Shown here one piece after another: positions 1-6,843 of a stretch of DNA of 10,161 bases. The position numbers and the translations under genes are program-made. This stretch comes from Deltaproteobacteria bacterium (GTDB lineage Bacteria > SAR324 > NAC60-12). The notes beneath the pieces were generated by a model. The model made no database searches. It was not told the origin of the DNA and worked only from the letters and a program-made list of their open reading frames with translations. Within the stretch, counting starts at the first letter, position 1; each line of letters opens with the position of its first letter. Location of the stretch: assembly GCA_002730365.1 (NCBI GenBank), contig PBZZ01000103.1:1-10161 (forward strand), written 5' to 3'.

Positions 1-810
1 AATACCTCCGAGGATCACCATGATCAGCAGGTCCCCCGAGCGAGTCCAATGCAAAAAATCGGGACTTACAAACTCCATGTGATTTGTCAGCAGAGCACCC
101 GAAAGGCCCGCCAAAGCACCTGCAATTACAAAGGCCACCAGCATGTAGGGGTAAGGCTGAACTCCAATGGCTTTCAGACGTGTTTCATTCTGCCGCAGCG
201 CATGCAATACCATTCCAAATCGAGACATGGAGAGTCTTCGCAAAAACCATGTTACCAGACCTAGTGCAACTAAGCTGAGCCAATAAATTTGCCGATCTTC
301 ACCCAAATCAAGACCAGGGATTTTGTTTCGTCCAGCCATCATCATTAGGCCGTCATCTCCACCATATTGTTCCAATGAAACAAAGAAATAGAAAAGCATC
401 TGAGCAAATGCGAGAGTGATCATGATGAAGTAGATGCCTCTAGTTCTGAGACATAGAGAACCGATTCCAAGCGCCACTATCCCCGAAACAATCATGGCGA
501 ATGGGATAGAGATGAATCCCTCTAGGGTTCCAGGCAACCCCAAAAAATTTGTTTCCTCGTATTGATGCCAAGCCAGAATGCCCACAACATAAGCACCCAC
601 TCCCACATAGGCTGAGTGACCAAAGCTGACAAGCCCCGCAAACCCGACAAGCAAATTCAGACTCATGGCAGCAAGCGCATAGATCCAGATACGTGAGGCT
701 GTTGAAACCAGATAAGGTTCATCCAGCCAATCCGCAAACCAGGGGAAGCCAATGAGTAGGAAGCCAACTCCCAGCATTAGTCTTGACTCAAAATTCTGAG
801 AAAGCATCAT
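1..810 (-). CDS. livM: Liv-type ABC transporter permease LivM (3' end beyond the left edge)
   Basis: This is the second inner-membrane permease of a branched-chain amino-acid/amide ABC uptake system; it pairs with LivH to form the channel. The frame is open from 810 to the window edge (270 codons, no stop), against a usual family length of about 320 or more, so the C-terminus is cut off by the window. The LivM signature NLLVGFAGLVSFGHSAYVG is visible at about residues 51-69, and RTRGIYFIMITLAFAQM follows near residues 122-138. The last visible residues, MVILGGI, are the start of the cytoplasmic EAA loop that docks to the ATPase. The start is ATGATG at 810/807, overlapping the livH stop by 4 bases, which implies translational coupling; there is no clear ribosome binding site. 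LivG and LivF ATPase genes are expected to the left. The family call is secure; the transported substrate is not known. Confidence 0.93.
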   Translation of the reverse strand, partial: MMLSQNFESRLMLGVGFLLIGFPWFADWLDEPYLVSTASRIWIYALAAMSLNLLVGFAGLVSFGHSAYVGVGAYVVGILAWHQYEETNFLGLPGTLEGFISIPFAMIVSGIVALGIGSLCLRTRGIYFIMITLAFAQMLFYFFVSLEQYGGDDGLMMMAGRNKIPGLDLGEDRQIYWLSLVALGLVTWFLRRLSMSRFGMVLHALRQNETRLKAIGVQPYPYMLVAFVIAGALAGLSGALLTNHMEFVSPDFLHWTRSGDLLIMVILGGI

Positions 811-1730
811 CGAACCCGACCGAGGACAGGAAGAATACCTTGCGGTCGAAAGATTAAGACTAACGCCATCAGCAAGTAAACAGACATTGAAGAAAGGGCA
901 GCACCAATACTGTCTGCAAATTCAAGTGGAAGTATGAGCCGTAGGCCACTTGCTAAAAATGCCCTTCCGAGGGTATCGACCATGCCAATCAATAGGGCAC
1001 CAAATAGAGCTCCCCGAATAGAGCCTAATCCACCAATCACAATACAAACAAAGCAAAGAATCAGGACATTTTCTCCCATTCCTACTTCTACTGAAATCAA
1101 CGGCCCTGCTAGAGCTCCTGCAAAACCTGCCAAAAGGGCTCCTAACACAAAAAGTCCTGTATTCAGTAGAGTCAAATTTACTCCCAAGACCTCGACCATC
1201 TCCCGGTGAGTAGTCCCTGCACGAAGAAGCATTCCTACCCGAGTGTGCGAAATTAACAAATACAGAAGAAAAGCTAGGAGCAGACCAGTTCCAATGATCA
1301 GCAGTCGATAGAGTGGGTAGAGCAGGCCGGGTAAAATTTCTACAGATATGCTAAGCGTCTCTGGCAAACTGAGGAAGAGAGGAGCGCGCCCAAAGCAGAT
1401 CGTCGTTAATTCATTCAGAAAAAGAATTAAACCAAAGGTTGCCAAAACCTGGTCCAGATGATCTCTACGGTAGAGTTGACGGATTATAACCAACTCCACG
1501 AGCCATCCCGTGAAAGCAGCAGCAGGTAGGGCCATCATCAGGCCCCACCAAAAAGAGCCTGTCAACTGCATTCCAATTGCGGCAGCATAGGCTCCAACCA
1601 TATACAAGGAACCGTGGGCAAGATTGATTACCCCCATGATCCCAAAAATCAATGTCAACCCTGCGGACACAAGAAATAGGAATACGCCGAATTGGAGACC
1701 ATTCAGTAGCTGTTCAATCAGTAGAATCAA
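807..1730 (-). CDS. livH: Liv-type ABC transporter permease LivH
   Basis: Inner-membrane permease of the same ABC importer, 307 residues, the usual LivH length. The N-terminal LLIEQLLNGLQFGVFLFLVSAG and the following IFGIMGVINLAHGSLYMVGAY are classic LivH sequence. The EAA loop that contacts the ATPase is seen near residues 228-250 (VIGGLGSIRGALFGALLIG). About eight hydrophobic segments are spread over the protein. The start is a TTG at 1730; an in-frame TAA lies seven codons upstream and no ATG or GTG fits the conserved N-terminus. The ribosome binding site is weak (AGAG), so translation probably relies on coupling to the binding-protein gene, which ends 35 bases upstream. The family is certain; the substrate is not resolved by sequence. 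Confidence 0.95.
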   Translation of the reverse strand: MILLIEQLLNGLQFGVFLFLVSAGLTLIFGIMGVINLAHGSLYMVGAYAAAIGMQLTGSFWWGLMMALPAAAFTGWLVELVIIRQLYRRDHLDQVLATFGLILFLNELTTICFGRAPLFLSLPETLSISVEILPGLLYPLYRLLIIGTGLLLAFLLYLLISHTRVGMLLRAGTTHREMVEVLGVNLTLLNTGLFVLGALLAGFAGALAGPLISVEVGMGENVLILCFVCIVIGGLGSIRGALFGALLIGMVDTLGRAFLASGLRLILPLEFADSIGAALSSMSVYLLMALVLIFRPQGILPVLGRVR

Positions 1731-1765
1731 GTAATTACTCTGGAACCGTTAACTTCTGAGGGTCC

Positions 1766-2944
1766 TTAGCGGAGCCCGCATTCCTGAACGTAGGCATCCT
1801 GATGACCAGTTGCTACTTTTCGTAAAATACGGTTTTGCATCTGACCATTCTTTTTGACAACTTCACGAATGTAGAGATCGTGGATTGGATGCTGATTTGA
1901 AGCAAATCGAAAATTCCCACGAACGGACGCAAACTCTGCGGCTTTCAGTGCCTCACGGAAACCGGCCTTATCCTCCAGTACCTTTCCTCCTGTGGCTTTC
2001 AATGCACTAGCAATCAGCTTTGCGGTATCGTAGCCTTGGCTTGCATAGAGAGTTGGCTCTCGTTCAAATTTACTGCGAAAACCTAAAAGGAATTGCTGGT
2101 TGGCTGCATTGTCTAAGTCATGGTTCCACTGAGAAGTGCTGATGATACCGGAGCCTGCATCACCGATTGCGTTGAGAATTTTGATATCAGCCGAAAATCC
2201 TGAAACAACCATAGCAGAATCTTTCATCAGGCCTGCTTGTGAATACTGTTTGAGGAAGTTGATTCCCATTCCTCCCGGCAAAAACTGGAAGACCATTTCT
2301 GGCTTGGCAGCTCGGATCCGTGCGATTTCAGCAGCGTAGTCGTTCTGCCCCAGTTTGACATAAATTTCGTCAATGACTTCACCTTTGAAGAATCGCTTAA
2401 ATCCAGCCAAAGCATCTTTCCCAGCCTGATAATTAGGTGCGACCAACAGAGCTTTTTTATAGCCTAGTTCTGTAGCACCTATTCCTGCTGCCTCGTGTAG
2501 GGTATCGTTCTGCCATGACACTACAAAGTAGTTCTCGTGACATTTTTTCCCCGCAAAAGTCGAGGGAGCTGAGTTCGGAGAGATGTAGAAAATTCCATCC
2601 TTTAAGGCCATCGGTGCCACTACTGGAGAAATATTCGAAAAAATCACACCTGTTAAAATGGATATTCGATCCCGATCCAGGAATCGTTTGACGATTTGTC
2701 TTCCATTGACTGGATTTCGTCCATCGTCTTCAACAAGAATTTCAACAGGGATCCCACCAAGTTTTCCATCTTCTTCTTCGACGGCCAGAAGAAATCCATC
2801 CCTGACATCTTGACCAAGATAACCACCACCAGTAGAGAGAGTAGTGACCATTCCAATTTTTACTGGTTCTTGAGTGAAGCCCGCATTGGCTAGACCCAAC
2901 CCCAATACCAAAGTTCCAAAAAGGGTTTGAAGCAGTATTTTCAT
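1766..2944 (-). CDS. Liv-type periplasmic substrate-binding protein (Peripla_BP_6 family)
   Basis: Periplasmic type I binding protein that captures the ligand and delivers it to LivHM. With the start chosen here it has 392 residues, normal for the family. It opens with a Sec signal peptide (KILLQTLFGTLVLGLGLANA, probable cleavage after residue 21), then the first strand VKIGMVTTLSTGGGYLGQD and the conserved GGIPVEILVEDDGRNP. The end, HPIHDLYIREV...HQDAYVQECGLR, is typical of family members annotated for BCAA, amide or aromatic ligands. Cysteines at 135 (GKKC) and 389 (QEC) may form a disulfide. An in-frame ATG also exists at 2950, but AAGGA lies directly against it, while the ATG at 2944 has a 6-base spacer, so 2944 is preferred. 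It lies between the hydrolase gene and livH. The ligand is unknown; some features recall the nitrobenzoate (Nba)-like subgroup, but this is only an impression. Confidence 0.93.
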   Translation of the reverse strand: MKILLQTLFGTLVLGLGLANAGFTQEPVKIGMVTTLSTGGGYLGQDVRDGFLLAVEEEDGKLGGIPVEILVEDDGRNPVNGRQIVKRFLDRDRISILTGVIFSNISPVVAPMALKDGIFYISPNSAPSTFAGKKCHENYFVVSWQNDTLHEAAGIGATELGYKKALLVAPNYQAGKDALAGFKRFFKGEVIDEIYVKLGQNDYAAEIARIRAAKPEMVFQFLPGGMGINFLKQYSQAGLMKDSAMVVSGFSADIKILNAIGDAGSGIISTSQWNHDLDNAANQQFLLGFRSKFEREPTLYASQGYDTAKLIASALKATGGKVLEDKAGFREALKAAEFASVRGNFRFASNQHPIHDLYIREVVKKNGQMQNRILRKVATGHQDAYVQECGLR

Positions 2945-2950
2945 TTTCAT

Positions 2951-2955
2951 TCCTT
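2951..2955 (-). promoter_or_regulatory. Ribosome binding site of the substrate-binding protein gene
   Basis: AAGGA on the minus strand sits immediately before ATG 2950 (spacer 0) and 6 bases before ATG 2944. The spacing favours the second ATG as the true start, removing two residues (MK) from the longest reading frame. Confidence 0.6.
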
Positions 2956-2974
2956 ATTCGGTAATTACTGAAAC

Positions 2975-2990
2975 GCTCTGTTTCCAGAGC
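2975..2990 (-). repeat. GNRA-loop hairpin between hydrolase and binding-protein genes
   Basis: In the minus-strand transcript GCTCTG-GAAA-CAGAGC forms a perfect 6-bp stem closed by a GAAA (GNRA-class) tetraloop. It lies in the 56-base spacer between the hydrolase stop and the binding-protein start. No U-run follows (next bases GTTTCAG), so it is not a convincing intrinsic terminator. It may protect or define the 5' end of a processed binding-protein mRNA; that role is inference. Confidence 0.45.
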
Positions 2991-3000
2991 CATGGTTTGT

Positions 3001-3831
3001 TCATTCTGAACGTAGCAGTTTCATAATAGCTTTTTCCACATTTGACCATGTCGCCGAAGCTGGATCCACCAACTCAAAATGGCCAATTTCTGCAATCTCC
3101 TCAAAATCTATTGCAGTCGCCGCGGCATGCTTCCGAAGTTCGGCCACATCCTCCTGAACCATCTTTGCACGGACAATTTCGTCCTGTTCTCCAACCAAGT
3201 GAACCTGGGATAATGTAATTGGTCCCATTTGGCAGGGTGATGCCTGTTGGTAGCGTTCAGGAAACTCTTCAGGCATTCCACCCATCAAATCGGCACATGC
3301 TCCCTGGCAAACATCCCAGGCAACTCCACGAACTAGATCAGCCACTCCTGCCAATGACAAGATCCCTTTGAGTGGCAGTGGATCTGGGAAATAGAGTTCA
3401 GAACTACTAGGCAAGTGAGATCGGGCTCCCAGCCATAGGCTCAAATGTCCTCCAGCAGAATGCCCAGCTGCGATAACTTGTGAAAGATCCAGCGGATAAA
3501 TCTTTGCCAGTAATCGCAAGTGATCAGCACCCCTTGCTACATCTTGCATCGTGGATGGCCACCCACCACCCTGACCAAGTCGCTGGTATTCCAGATTCCA
3601 GACAGCTATTCCCAATTGACGCAGAGTTTCTGCAACACGCCCCAGTGGCTCCAAACCAAAACGACTCCGCCAACAGCCACCATGAAGCAGAATCACCACC
3701 GGATGCGGTCTATCTCCAGAGGGCAGATAGAGATCACCAAACTGGTCAGTTTCTGTTCCATAACTCAGGCGGAAATCAGCTTCAACAGTGGGGAATCGTC
3801 CATAATCTTCGCGTGTCAGGTGCTCGTTCAT
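3001..3831 (-). CDS. Alpha/beta hydrolase, kynurenine-formamidase/esterase-like
   Basis: A cytoplasmic serine hydrolase of about 276 residues that should cleave an ester or amide bond. Visible motifs in order are DLYLP (33-37), the oxyanion-hole motif HGGCW (50-54), the nucleophile elbow GHSAGG (123-128, Ser125), a likely acid Asp217 in GEQDEIV, and the catalytic His251 in GHFELV. The HGGxW plus GHSAGG combination is typical of the BD-FAE/AFMID (kynurenine formamidase-like) group, though carboxylesterases share it. The frame stays open upstream to a TTG at 3981, but the ATG at 3831 is preferred: the extension is low in hydrophobic-core pattern, matches no family N-terminus I know, and overlaps a perfect hairpin. 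The ribosome binding site (GGAG, 1-base spacer) is poorly placed, so the start is moderately sure. The gene is followed, in the same direction, by the Liv-type genes, suggesting the imported compound or a derivative is its substrate. No signal peptide is seen. Confidence 0.85.
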   Translation of the reverse strand: MNEHLTREDYGRFPTVEADFRLSYGTETDQFGDLYLPSGDRPHPVVILLHGGCWRSRFGLEPLGRVAETLRQLGIAVWNLEYQRLGQGGGWPSTMQDVARGADHLRLLAKIYPLDLSQVIAAGHSAGGHLSLWLGARSHLPSSSELYFPDPLPLKGILSLAGVADLVRGVAWDVCQGACADLMGGMPEEFPERYQQASPCQMGPITLSQVHLVGEQDEIVRAKMVQEDVAELRKHAAATAIDFEEIAEIGHFELVDPASATWSNVEKAIMKLLRSE

Positions 3832-3889
3832 TCTCCAACAGAAAACATGTGTTCCAAGTCGTGACGAGAGTAAGTTCGGAAAGCGATCA

Positions 3890-3923
3890 GGGTCACTGTA
3901 GCAGTGACCCCCTTCAGTGACCC
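3890..3923. repeat. Three copies of GGGTCACTG, two forming a perfect hairpin
   Basis: GGGTCACTG (3890-3898) and CAGTGACCC (3902-3910) form a perfect 9-bp inverted repeat with a 3-base centre; a second CAGTGACCC lies at 3915-3923. The left arm can pair with either right arm. The element ends about 59 bases upstream of the preferred hydrolase ATG. No U-run follows on either strand, so an operator or a 5'-leader RNA structure is more likely than a terminator. Confidence 0.6.
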
Positions 3924-4010
3924 AATCTTTTCTGTGATTATGTCCGCCACCTCTCTGTACTTTTGACACGTACCATTTCAATCAGATCGTATCAACCAGC
4001 AACCAAAAAT

Positions 4011-4025
4011 ACCCTGTGACTGGGT
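4011..4025. repeat. Imperfect 15-bp palindrome
   Basis: ACCCTGTGACTGGGT reads ACCC-n-GT-n-AC-n-GGGT, symmetric apart from three positions. It could be a regulator site for the hydrolase/Liv unit, but 15-bp imperfect palindromes also arise by chance. Confidence 0.25.
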
Positions 4026-4267
4026 GCATTTCTACAAGTTTTTGAGCAATATCCTTGATCTGCATTCATCCGCATTCATCAGCACTATCGCTGTAACTAT
4101 TTTCAAATCTGCAATTGCATCCTGAAGATTAAATAAAAATTTATTTGTTCAATTACCGATCATCCTTTTCATTGCTGAACAAGGCAAGGCTGAGAAGTCA
4201 ATCTGTAGAAGGAGCGAAAGATTCTGTTTTTTTCTCCATGCACCGAGATGTTTCCCGAGCTTTCCAT

Positions 4268-4954
4268 TCAACGAGTCATGCGATAAATGCGCTCGGGACG
4301 CCCCACGCCACCGTAACTCACATCTACCTCCACACTGCCTCGGCTTACTAGGTATTCCAGATAGCGTCGTGCAGTCGTACGACTTGCACCAACCCGCTCG
4401 GCCATTTCCTCCGAAGTAAACAATGTTGAACCCTCTTTCATTTCTTCAAGGATTTTATCAAGAGTCACTGGATCAATTCCCTTGGGTAGCTCTGAATCCA
4501 TACGTGATGAATCAGTAGGTTTTTCCTGATGGATAATCCGATCAATATCTGACTGATTCAGGCTGTCCAGAGATTGTAATTTGGAATGGTGAGTGCGATA
4601 ACGCCGGAGAGTTTGTTCGAAGCGAGCAAACACCACGGGCTTTAGAATATAATCAAAAACTCCTCCGCGCAGAGCTTCCTGAAGCAGACGGACTTCTTTG
4701 GCTGCTGTGATTGGAATGATATCCAGCGCTTGCGAACGAAGACGAATTTCCTTGAGCAACTCAATCCCTGAGCCATCAGGAAAGTAGATATCCAACAGCA
4801 GCAATTGTGGCTCCATCACTTCAATCTGAAGTTTGGTATCCTCAAGGGTGTTAGATAGACCAATTACTTCAAATCCCTCGAATTTGCTGACGTAGTGCTG
4901 GTGGATCTCGGTAATCCGAGAATCGTCATCCGCAATTAGAACTCTGGTGACCAT
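4268..4954 (-). CDS. CitB/DcuR-family two-component response regulator
   Basis: Cytoplasmic transcription regulator, 228 residues, the standard length of the CitB/DcuR/DctR group. The N-terminal receiver domain (about 1-120) has the acidic pocket D9-D11, the phospho-acceptor D55 in LLLLDIYFPD, T83, and K105 in the FDYILKPV motif. The C-terminal part (about 165-228) is the group's helix-turn-helix, SEEMAERVGASRTTARRYLEYLVSRG by position about 180-205, ending in GGVGRPERIYRM. The ATG at 4954 follows GGAG with a 3-base spacer and lies 29 bases inside the 3' end of the kinase gene, so the two are co-transcribed and coupled. Members of this group usually act as activators of carboxylate transport and metabolism genes; the divergent tctCBA genes are the obvious target, by inference. 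It could also control the downstream hydrolase/Liv unit. Confidence 0.93.
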   Translation of the reverse strand: MVTRVLIADDDSRITEIHQHYVSKFEGFEVIGLSNTLEDTKLQIEVMEPQLLLLDIYFPDGSGIELLKEIRLRSQALDIIPITAAKEVRLLQEALRGGVFDYILKPVVFARFEQTLRRYRTHHSKLQSLDSLNQSDIDRIIHQEKPTDSSRMDSELPKGIDPVTLDKILEEMKEGSTLFTSEEMAERVGASRTTARRYLEYLVSRGSVEVDVSYGGVGRPERIYRMTR

Positions 4955-6587
4955 CTTCTCCGTTGACTATCGTTTTGGGGATGTATGCAGTAAAACGGGC
5001 GCCGCCCAATGAACTTTTACCAATCGTTAAATGCCCATGAATTTGAATCAGATTTTTCTGTACGAGTCGCAACCCAATTCCACGGCCCATCCCAGATTTT
5101 GTCGTGAAACCCTCATCAAAAATTTTCTCTTGCTGCTCTTGACTGATACCTGGTCCAGAATCTTCAATTTCGAAGATCAAATCATTACCCACGTCTGTCA
5201 TCGACAAACACACTTTTTTTCTAGCTTCAACCAAGGCAGATGCCTCCAAGGCATTTTCAAGCAGATTTCCTATGATTGTGACGATTTTTTCACTGCGGCT
5301 TGAGTGGCCGATGTTACCCATTGAGCTTTCTGGATCTATTTCCAGTTCAGTCTTGAGTTCCAAAGCCCTGTGATACTTACCAACAATGATCGCAGAGAGA
5401 AATGGGTCATGGATTTGGTCAGAAAGCTGACGCAAAAGCGCGTTGTAACCCGAGGATTCCCGACCGATCAAGTCTAGAGATTCTTGCGTTGCGCCAATCT
5501 GGATCAGCCCTGCGAGAGTATGCAATTTGTTCGAATATTCATGGGTTTGAGCCCGTAAAGCTTCAGAGTATTCTCGAATGCTCGTTAACTCTTGAACGAG
5601 GCGATCTATTTCCTGAGCTCTGCGAAAACTAGAAACTACTCCTGTCACATGGTCTTGTTCCAAAATTGGAACTCGGTTTACCACGACCTCCTCCGCTTCG
5701 ATTAACATCTCCTGATCATACTCTCCTTTGCCTGTTTCAAGAACTTCCAGCATTCTCGTTTCTGGCAGGAGTTGTTCAATGGGACATCCCAAGGCATCTT
5801 CCGGAGAGAAACCTAGAATCTGGGCTGCCTGATGATTCATCACGGTCACAGCCCCTTTCTCATTGATGGCAATGATCCCCTCACGAATCGACTCCAACAA
5901 CGCTGTCCGCTCTCGATACAGACCCGCAATCTCATAAGGCTCCAAACCAAAGATTGAACGCTTTACTTCTCGTGCAATGAACCAAGTTCCCAATGCTCCT
6001 ACTGCGAATAATCCTAGAATCCAGAAAAGAAGTCTCTGCTGATAAGGTTGGATTACATCCTGGACGGTCTCGATGAGGTAGCCCACAGAAACAACCCCAA
6101 GAATTTCTCCATCAGTTGAGAAAACGGGAACCTTCCCACGAAGAGAAGGCCCCAGAGTGCCAACGGCAATCGAGACATAGGACTGCCCTTGTACCAGCGC
6201 TCTCTCATTATCTCCACCAACCATGAACTTACCAATGCGCTCAGGTACAGGGTGACTATAGCGTTTGCCTTCATAATCACCAACCACAACAAAGCTTGCC
6301 CCTGTTGCCTCCCGGACACTTTCAGCGTATCTCTGTATCCCATCCGACTCTAGCTGAATAAGTCCCTGAGAGACGATCGGCGAAAGAGAGACTGACCGGG
6401 AAACATTAAGTGCTACCCGACCAATATATTCATTGAGAATTCCTGTGACAATTTGATTACCGATGAACCCTGTCGCACAAACCAAGAGGACCAGCAAACC
6501 CATCATCAACAACAACATCCGTTTTCCAAGTGAGCGAGGCATCCATTTTTGAAATCCAGAATAATTTGGGGTTGAACTAGGTAGCAT
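4926..6587 (-). CDS. CitA/DcuS-family membrane sensor histidine kinase
   Basis: Inner-membrane kinase that senses a periplasmic carboxylate and phosphorylates the regulator encoded next to it. Using the ATG at 6587 it has 553 residues. Order: TM1 about 24-44, periplasmic PAS-like/Cache sensor about 45-184, TM2 about 185-205, cytoplasmic PAS about 222-325, His box RAQTHEYSNKLH with H349, N box NLLENALEA (441-449), G1 DSGPG (476-480), F box IFDEGFTTK (489-497), G2 GRGIGL (501-506). The sensor carries RYSHP (R109, H112) and LGPSLRGK (R150), matching the carboxylate-binding Arg/His/Arg pattern of DcuS/CitA. The frame extends to a GTG at 6629, but GAGG lies 5 bases before the ATG at 6587, so that start is preferred. 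Its position divergent from tctC suggests it reads the TTT substrate. The exact ligand (citrate, C4-dicarboxylate or other) cannot be told. Confidence 0.95.
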   Translation of the reverse strand: MLPSSTPNYSGFQKWMPRSLGKRMLLLMMGLLVLLVCATGFIGNQIVTGILNEYIGRVALNVSRSVSLSPIVSQGLIQLESDGIQRYAESVREATGASFVVVGDYEGKRYSHPVPERIGKFMVGGDNERALVQGQSYVSIAVGTLGPSLRGKVPVFSTDGEILGVVSVGYLIETVQDVIQPYQQRLLFWILGLFAVGALGTWFIAREVKRSIFGLEPYEIAGLYRERTALLESIREGIIAINEKGAVTVMNHQAAQILGFSPEDALGCPIEQLLPETRMLEVLETGKGEYDQEMLIEAEEVVVNRVPILEQDHVTGVVSSFRRAQEIDRLVQELTSIREYSEALRAQTHEYSNKLHTLAGLIQIGATQESLDLIGRESSGYNALLRQLSDQIHDPFLSAIIVGKYHRALELKTELEIDPESSMGNIGHSSRSEKIVTIIGNLLENALEASALVEARKKVCLSMTDVGNDLIFEIEDSGPGISQEQQEKIFDEGFTTKSGMGRGIGLRLVQKNLIQIHGHLTIGKSSLGGARFTAYIPKTIVNGEDGHQSSNCG

Positions 6588-6662
6588 CAGTTCCTCAGCT
6601 TGATTGTGAACTTTATGAACAGTATGCACGAAACAGAATCAAAATTTTTTAAACCCAGAAGA

Positions 6663-6683
6663 TTGACCTCAAGGGAGGTTCAA
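6663..6683. repeat. Imperfect inverted repeat in the divergent region
   Basis: TTGACCTC (6663-6670) and GAGGTTCAA (6675-6683) pair over 8 bp with a single bulged base and a 4-base loop. It begins with TTGA, like the arms of the large palindrome, and lies nearer the kinase gene, so it could be a second regulator site or a hairpin in a transcript. Confidence 0.35.
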
Positions 6684-6747
6684 CATATTTCTTTGCTGCG
6701 AAAGTGCAAAGGAGTTTACCCTGAAGCATTAATCAGGTCGAAGTGAC

Positions 6748-6769
6748 AATTCCGTCAATTGACGGAATT
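6748..6769. promoter_or_regulatory. Perfect 22-bp palindrome, probable operator
   Basis: Arm AATTCCGTCAA (6748-6758) is followed directly by its exact reverse complement (6759-6769), with no mismatch and no spacer. It sits 75 bases before the tctC ATG and 160 bases before the kinase ATG. The centre CGTCAATTGACG gives a TTGACG -35-like hexamer facing outward on each strand. A dimeric regulator, most simply the adjacent CitB/DcuR-type protein, is the likely binder; this is inference. Confidence 0.65.
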
Positions 6770-6831
6770 CAAGGACTTGCGACATCAGGAACGGAGGTAA
6801 CTTCGTTTCAACTCATGTTTTTACGAAAATT

Positions 6832-6837
6832 AGGAGG
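6832..6837 (+). promoter_or_regulatory. Strong ribosome binding site of tctC
   Basis: AGGAGG lies 6 bases before the ATG at 6844. It fixes the tctC start over the out-of-frame ATG at 6839 and indicates efficient translation, as expected for an abundant binding protein. Confidence 0.85.
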
Positions 6838-6843
6838 GATGGC

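Larger units (their letters stand above)
3832..4267. other. Intergenic gap between response regulator and hydrolase genes
   Basis: 436 bases separate the response-regulator stop from the preferred hydrolase start, both on the minus strand. It contains the GGGTCACTG repeats (3890-3923), an imperfect palindrome (4011-4025), a tandem decamer TGCATTCATC/CGCATTCATC (4061-4080) and an AT-rich stretch with AAATAAA-AA-TTTATTT (4131-4146). I see no convincing gene, no GC-rich hairpin with a U-run that would end the regulator transcript, and no strong -35/-10 pair for the hydrolase, though a promoter here is likely given the gap. Confidence 0.6.
6588..6843. promoter_or_regulatory. Divergent control region between kinase and tctC genes
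   Basis: The 256 bases between the two divergent starts hold an imperfect inverted repeat (6663-6683), a perfect 22-bp palindrome (6748-6769) and the tctC ribosome binding site. Promoter candidates are weak: on the minus strand TTGCAC (6709-6704), 16 bases, TATGTT (6687-6682); on the plus strand TTGACC (6663-6668), 17 bases, TATTTC; and TTGACG inside the palindrome on both strands, with poor -10 partners. Weak -10 boxes would fit an activator-dependent promoter. No good sigma-54 GG/GC pair was found. Confidence 0.6.

Noticed and set aside
1730..2969. Shared 9-mer GTAATTACT ahead of both livH (1731) and the binding-protein gene (2961)
   Set aside because: It is short and AT-rich; two copies near two starts are easily due to chance, and no mechanism is evident.
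3480..3920. Plus-strand open frame of 146 codons opposite the hydrolase
   Set aside because: It lies antisense to the catalytic core of the hydrolase (GHSAGG and HGGCW); the composition (many His, Ser, Gln) is typical of an antisense shadow.
3832..3981. A 50-residue N-terminal extension of the hydrolase from TTG 3981
   Set aside because: It has only weak start codons (TTG 3981, GTG 3969), no family-like sequence, and contains the perfect GTCACTG hairpin; the family-like part begins at about the ATG at 3831.
4061..4080. Tandem decamer TGCATTCATC/CGCATTCATC as an iteron or regulatory repeat
   Set aside because: There are only two copies, with no further ones nearby; chance slippage explains it.
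4131..4146. AAATAAA-AA-TTTATTT as a terminator of the regulator transcript
   Set aside because: The stem is entirely A/T with a 2-base loop and no following U-run, so it would be unstable.
4145..4351. Plus-strand open frame of 68 codons in the gap and across the regulator 3' end
   Set aside because: It overlaps the conserved end of the response regulator on the other strand, has no good ribosome binding site and resembles no family.
6588..6629. Kinase start at GTG 6629
   Set aside because: The ATG at 6587 has GAGG at a good spacing, and the extra 14 residues precede TM1 without recognisable features.
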